DNA of 8,034 nucleotides, from the NCBI GenBank assembly GCA_910586955.1, contig CAJUMM010000100.1, forward strand, positions 1,319 through 9,352, read 5' to 3'. Source of the DNA: an uncultured Lachnospiraceae bacterium. Its GTDB lineage: Bacteria > Bacillota > Clostridia > Lachnospirales > Lachnospiraceae. The first letter of the stretch is position 1, and the number at the start of each line of letters is the position of its first letter. The notes beneath the pieces were generated by a model that worked only from the letters and a program-made list of their open reading frames with translations, made no database searches and was not told the DNA's origin. The position numbers and the translations under genes are program-made. Shown piece after piece: positions 7,022 to 8,034 of this stretch.

Positions 7022-7029
7022 AGGGCAGT

Positions 7030-7950
7030 ATGGACCATGAGAAAACATTTTTGATGAAACCAAAGGTAGATTTCTGTTTCAAAGAGTTAATGGAGGACCC
7101 AGAAGTCCGGAGAGGCTTTATCTCCGCATTGCTGGGGGTAAAACCGGAGGAGATTGAAGAGACAAAGCTTTTGCCTACTTATTTACGGAGGGAGCATGAA
7201 GAGGATAAGCTGGGGATTCTGGATATTCGTGTATTCATTCTGGATCCTGTAAAGGGAAAGAGCCAGATGGATTTGGAGATTCAGCTTGCCCCCTTTTCCC
7301 TGTGGCCGGAGCGTTCCCTCTTCTATCTGGCGAAGATGTACGCTGGAGAGATTAAAAAGGGACAGAGTTATGGGGTATTGCAGAAGTGCATCCATGTAGG
7401 AATCCTGGATTTTGTTCTTTTTGGGGAAGATGAAGAATTTTATTCCTGTTTTCATCTTTGGGAGGATCACAGGCAGAGGATATATACGGAGAAGCTGGAG
7501 ATACATATCCTGGAACTTCCCAAGCTGGCAGAGAGAGACTATCCGGAGACAGAGCTTTTAAACTGGGCCCGTTTTTTCAACGGAGAACAGAAGGAGGAGT
7601 TTGAGATGGCGGCGGAGGGGAGCCCCTATATTGAAAGAGCATACGAGAGACTGACGGATATCAGTGCGGATGAGGTGAAGCGCCTGGAGTATGAAGCGCG
7701 GGAGAAAGCGATTCTAGATCATATGTATCTGATGGAATATCATATGGATCTTGGTTTAAAGAGAGGCCGGGAAGAAGCCCTTGAACAGGGGGCGAAGGCT
7801 CTCATAGAGATCTGTAGGGAGGCTTCCCGTTCGAGAGAGGAGACATTTTCCAGTCTGGTACAGAAACTTTCCCTTACCAGGGAGACAGCGGAGGAATATT
7901 TGGAGAAATACTGGATTTCGGAGACCATGAGTGCAGGGGCACATAATTAA
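7030..7950 (+). CDS. Rpn family recombination-promoting nuclease / PD-(D/E)XK putative transposase
   Basis: This 306-residue protein has the usual length of about 300 for Rpn (YhgA-like, 'transposase_31') proteins. The N-terminus MKPKVDFCFKELMEDPEVRRGFISALLG is typical of the Firmicute branch. The nuclease core is visible: D65 in GILDIRV and E83-I84-Q85 in MDLEIQL, the D...E-x-Q form of the PD-(D/E)XK site. FFYL-like SLFYLAKMYAGEIKKGQSY (about 97-115) and the E-L-P-K-L segment (about 163-166) follow. The C-terminal third is helical and charged, with the R-E-K-A-x-x-D-H region, GLKRGREEALEQGAKA, and a short tail (about 265-300) resembling a helical bundle. E. coli RpnA is a DNA endonuclease that raises RecA-independent recombination, and enterobacterial rpn genes have been linked to phage defence. 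All three core residues are present, so the protein may be active. It has its own promoter and no partner gene in view. Confidence 0.9.
   Translation: MDHEKTFLMKPKVDFCFKELMEDPEVRRGFISALLGVKPEEIEETKLLPTYLRREHEEDKLGILDIRVFILDPVKGKSQMDLEIQLAPFSLWPERSLFYLAKMYAGEIKKGQSYGVLQKCIHVGILDFVLFGEDEEFYSCFHLWEDHRQRIYTEKLEIHILELPKLAERDYPETELLNWARFFNGEQKEEFEMAAEGSPYIERAYERLTDISADEVKRLEYEAREKAILDHMYLMEYHMDLGLKRGREEALEQGAKALIEICREASRSREETFSSLVQKLSLTRETAEEYLEKYWISETMSAGAHN
7591..7597 (+). promoter_or_regulatory. internal Shine-Dalgarno inside the rpn-like gene
   Basis: A perfect AAGGAGG lies 8 nt before an in-frame ATG at 7606. It is a longer match than the gene's own ribosome site at 7016-7021. It is also what Lys-Glu-Glu codons (AAG GAG GAG) naturally spell, so it could be a by-product of the protein sequence. 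Confidence 0.45.
7606..7950 (+). CDS. possible intragenic C-terminal product of the rpn-like gene (RpnS-like)
   Basis: Translation from the internal ATG at codon 193 would yield a 114-residue protein identical to the C-terminal third of the Rpn-like protein. It would lack the D65/E83/Q85 nuclease core and keep the charged helical region and tail. In enterobacterial rpn genes, such an in-frame internal start makes RpnS, which binds and blocks the toxic full-length RpnL. The position at the boundary between nuclease core and C-terminal region, together with the strong ribosome site, makes the same arrangement plausible here. It is not shown for this branch of the family, and the supporting signal could be chance. 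Confidence 0.4.
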   Translation: MAAEGSPYIERAYERLTDISADEVKRLEYEAREKAILDHMYLMEYHMDLGLKRGREEALEQGAKALIEICREASRSREETFSSLVQKLSLTRETAEEYLEKYWISETMSAGAHN

Positions 7951-8034
7951 CAAAGAGGGGAAAAAGGATTTTTTGCAAATGTAGGTTTGTCAAACATTTG
8001 TTACATTGATGAAAGATAGTCGTCCAGCACCTGC
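7951..8034. other. non-coding tail of the window
   Basis: These last 84 bp hold no recognisable gene start. They contain the inverted repeat at 7976-8000 and an AAAAA-GGA-TTTTTT stretch (7961-7974), which makes only a weak AT stem and is not a convincing terminator. No -10 at a suitable distance from TTGTCA (7987-7992) is evident. Confidence 0.5.
7976..8000. repeat. inverted repeat downstream of the rpn-like gene
   Basis: CAAATGT (7976-7982) and ACATTTG (7994-8000) form a perfect 7-bp inverted repeat with an 11-bp spacer. The spacer contains most of a second small inverted repeat, GTTTG-T-CAAAC (7985-7995), and a TTGTCA (7987-7992) that resembles a -35. No T-run follows, so it is not an obvious intrinsic terminator. 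It may be an operator for a gene starting beyond the window, or chance in AT-rich DNA. Confidence 0.35.

Larger units (their letters stand above)
6763..7029 (+). other. AT-rich intergenic region with promoter-like sites
   Basis: This 267-bp gap is visibly more AT-rich than the flanking genes. I find no RNA gene, convincing terminator or coding frame in it. It holds two promoter-like pairs (described separately), an inverted repeat, and in the last 70 nt two small hairpin-forming stretches, GCAG-5-CTGC (6957-6969) and CACC-3-GGTG (6994-7004), of unknown relevance. The lack of an obvious terminator after the permease leaves open some read-through into the rpn-like gene. Confidence 0.6.

Noticed and set aside
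6955..7029. Longer rpn-like start at 6955 adding 25 residues
   Set aside because: It lies at or before the transcript start predicted from TATAAT (6947-6952), has no ribosome site, and encodes residues unlike the family N-terminus.
7030..7950. Rpn-like gene as an active transposon with terminal repeats
   Set aside because: No flanking terminal inverted repeats or target-site duplication could be found, and the 'transposase' name in this family is historical.

Overview
The window looks like chromosomal DNA from a moderate-GC, spore-forming Firmicute, most likely a Clostridia/Lachnospiraceae-type bacterium. This rests on the strong AGGAGG-type ribosome binding sites, the SpoIID/LytB-type peptidoglycan protein, the LytTR/GHKL two-component pair of AgrA/AgrC type, and an Rpn (PD-(D/E)XK) family gene. 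The species assignment is inference. All supported genes read on the + strand.

Layout. 3-536 is the C-terminal part of a SpoIID/LytB-domain protein whose start lies upstream of the window. 616-1524 is a YihY/BrkB-family membrane protein. 1502-2215 is a LytTR response regulator that starts inside the yihY-like gene (23-nt overlap). 2215-3522 is a GHKL sensor histidine kinase that overlaps the regulator by one base. A strong intrinsic terminator (3521-3555) overlaps the kinase stop codon. A short control region (3556-3671) follows, and then an ABC-transporter ATPase (3672-4337) and a tandem-FtsX permease (4351-6762). An AT-rich gap of 267 bp carries promoter-like sites. It precedes an Rpn-family nuclease gene (7030-7950), and the last 84 bp are non-coding.

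How the parts fit together. The kinase probably senses an extracellular signal through its membrane domain and phosphorylates the LytTR regulator at Asp57. The control region of the ABC operon holds a perfect 10-bp direct repeat, AGAATCTGCG, with a 21-bp start-to-start spacing. That is the geometry LytTR regulators such as AgrA and ComE recognise, and it sits just upstream of a weak -35 and a good -10. The simplest model is that the two-component system activates the ATPase/FtsX transporter, perhaps as a peptide-response, detoxification or export module. No linked signal-peptide gene is visible.

The rpn-like gene appears to be a separate unit with a near-consensus promoter (TTGTAT-17-TATAAT). 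Inside it, a perfect AAGGAGG lies 8 nt before an in-frame ATG at codon 193. This would give a 114-residue C-terminal product, similar to the intragenic RpnS antitoxins reported inside enterobacterial rpn defence genes. This internal start and the LytTR-type repeat are the two most interesting signals in the window.
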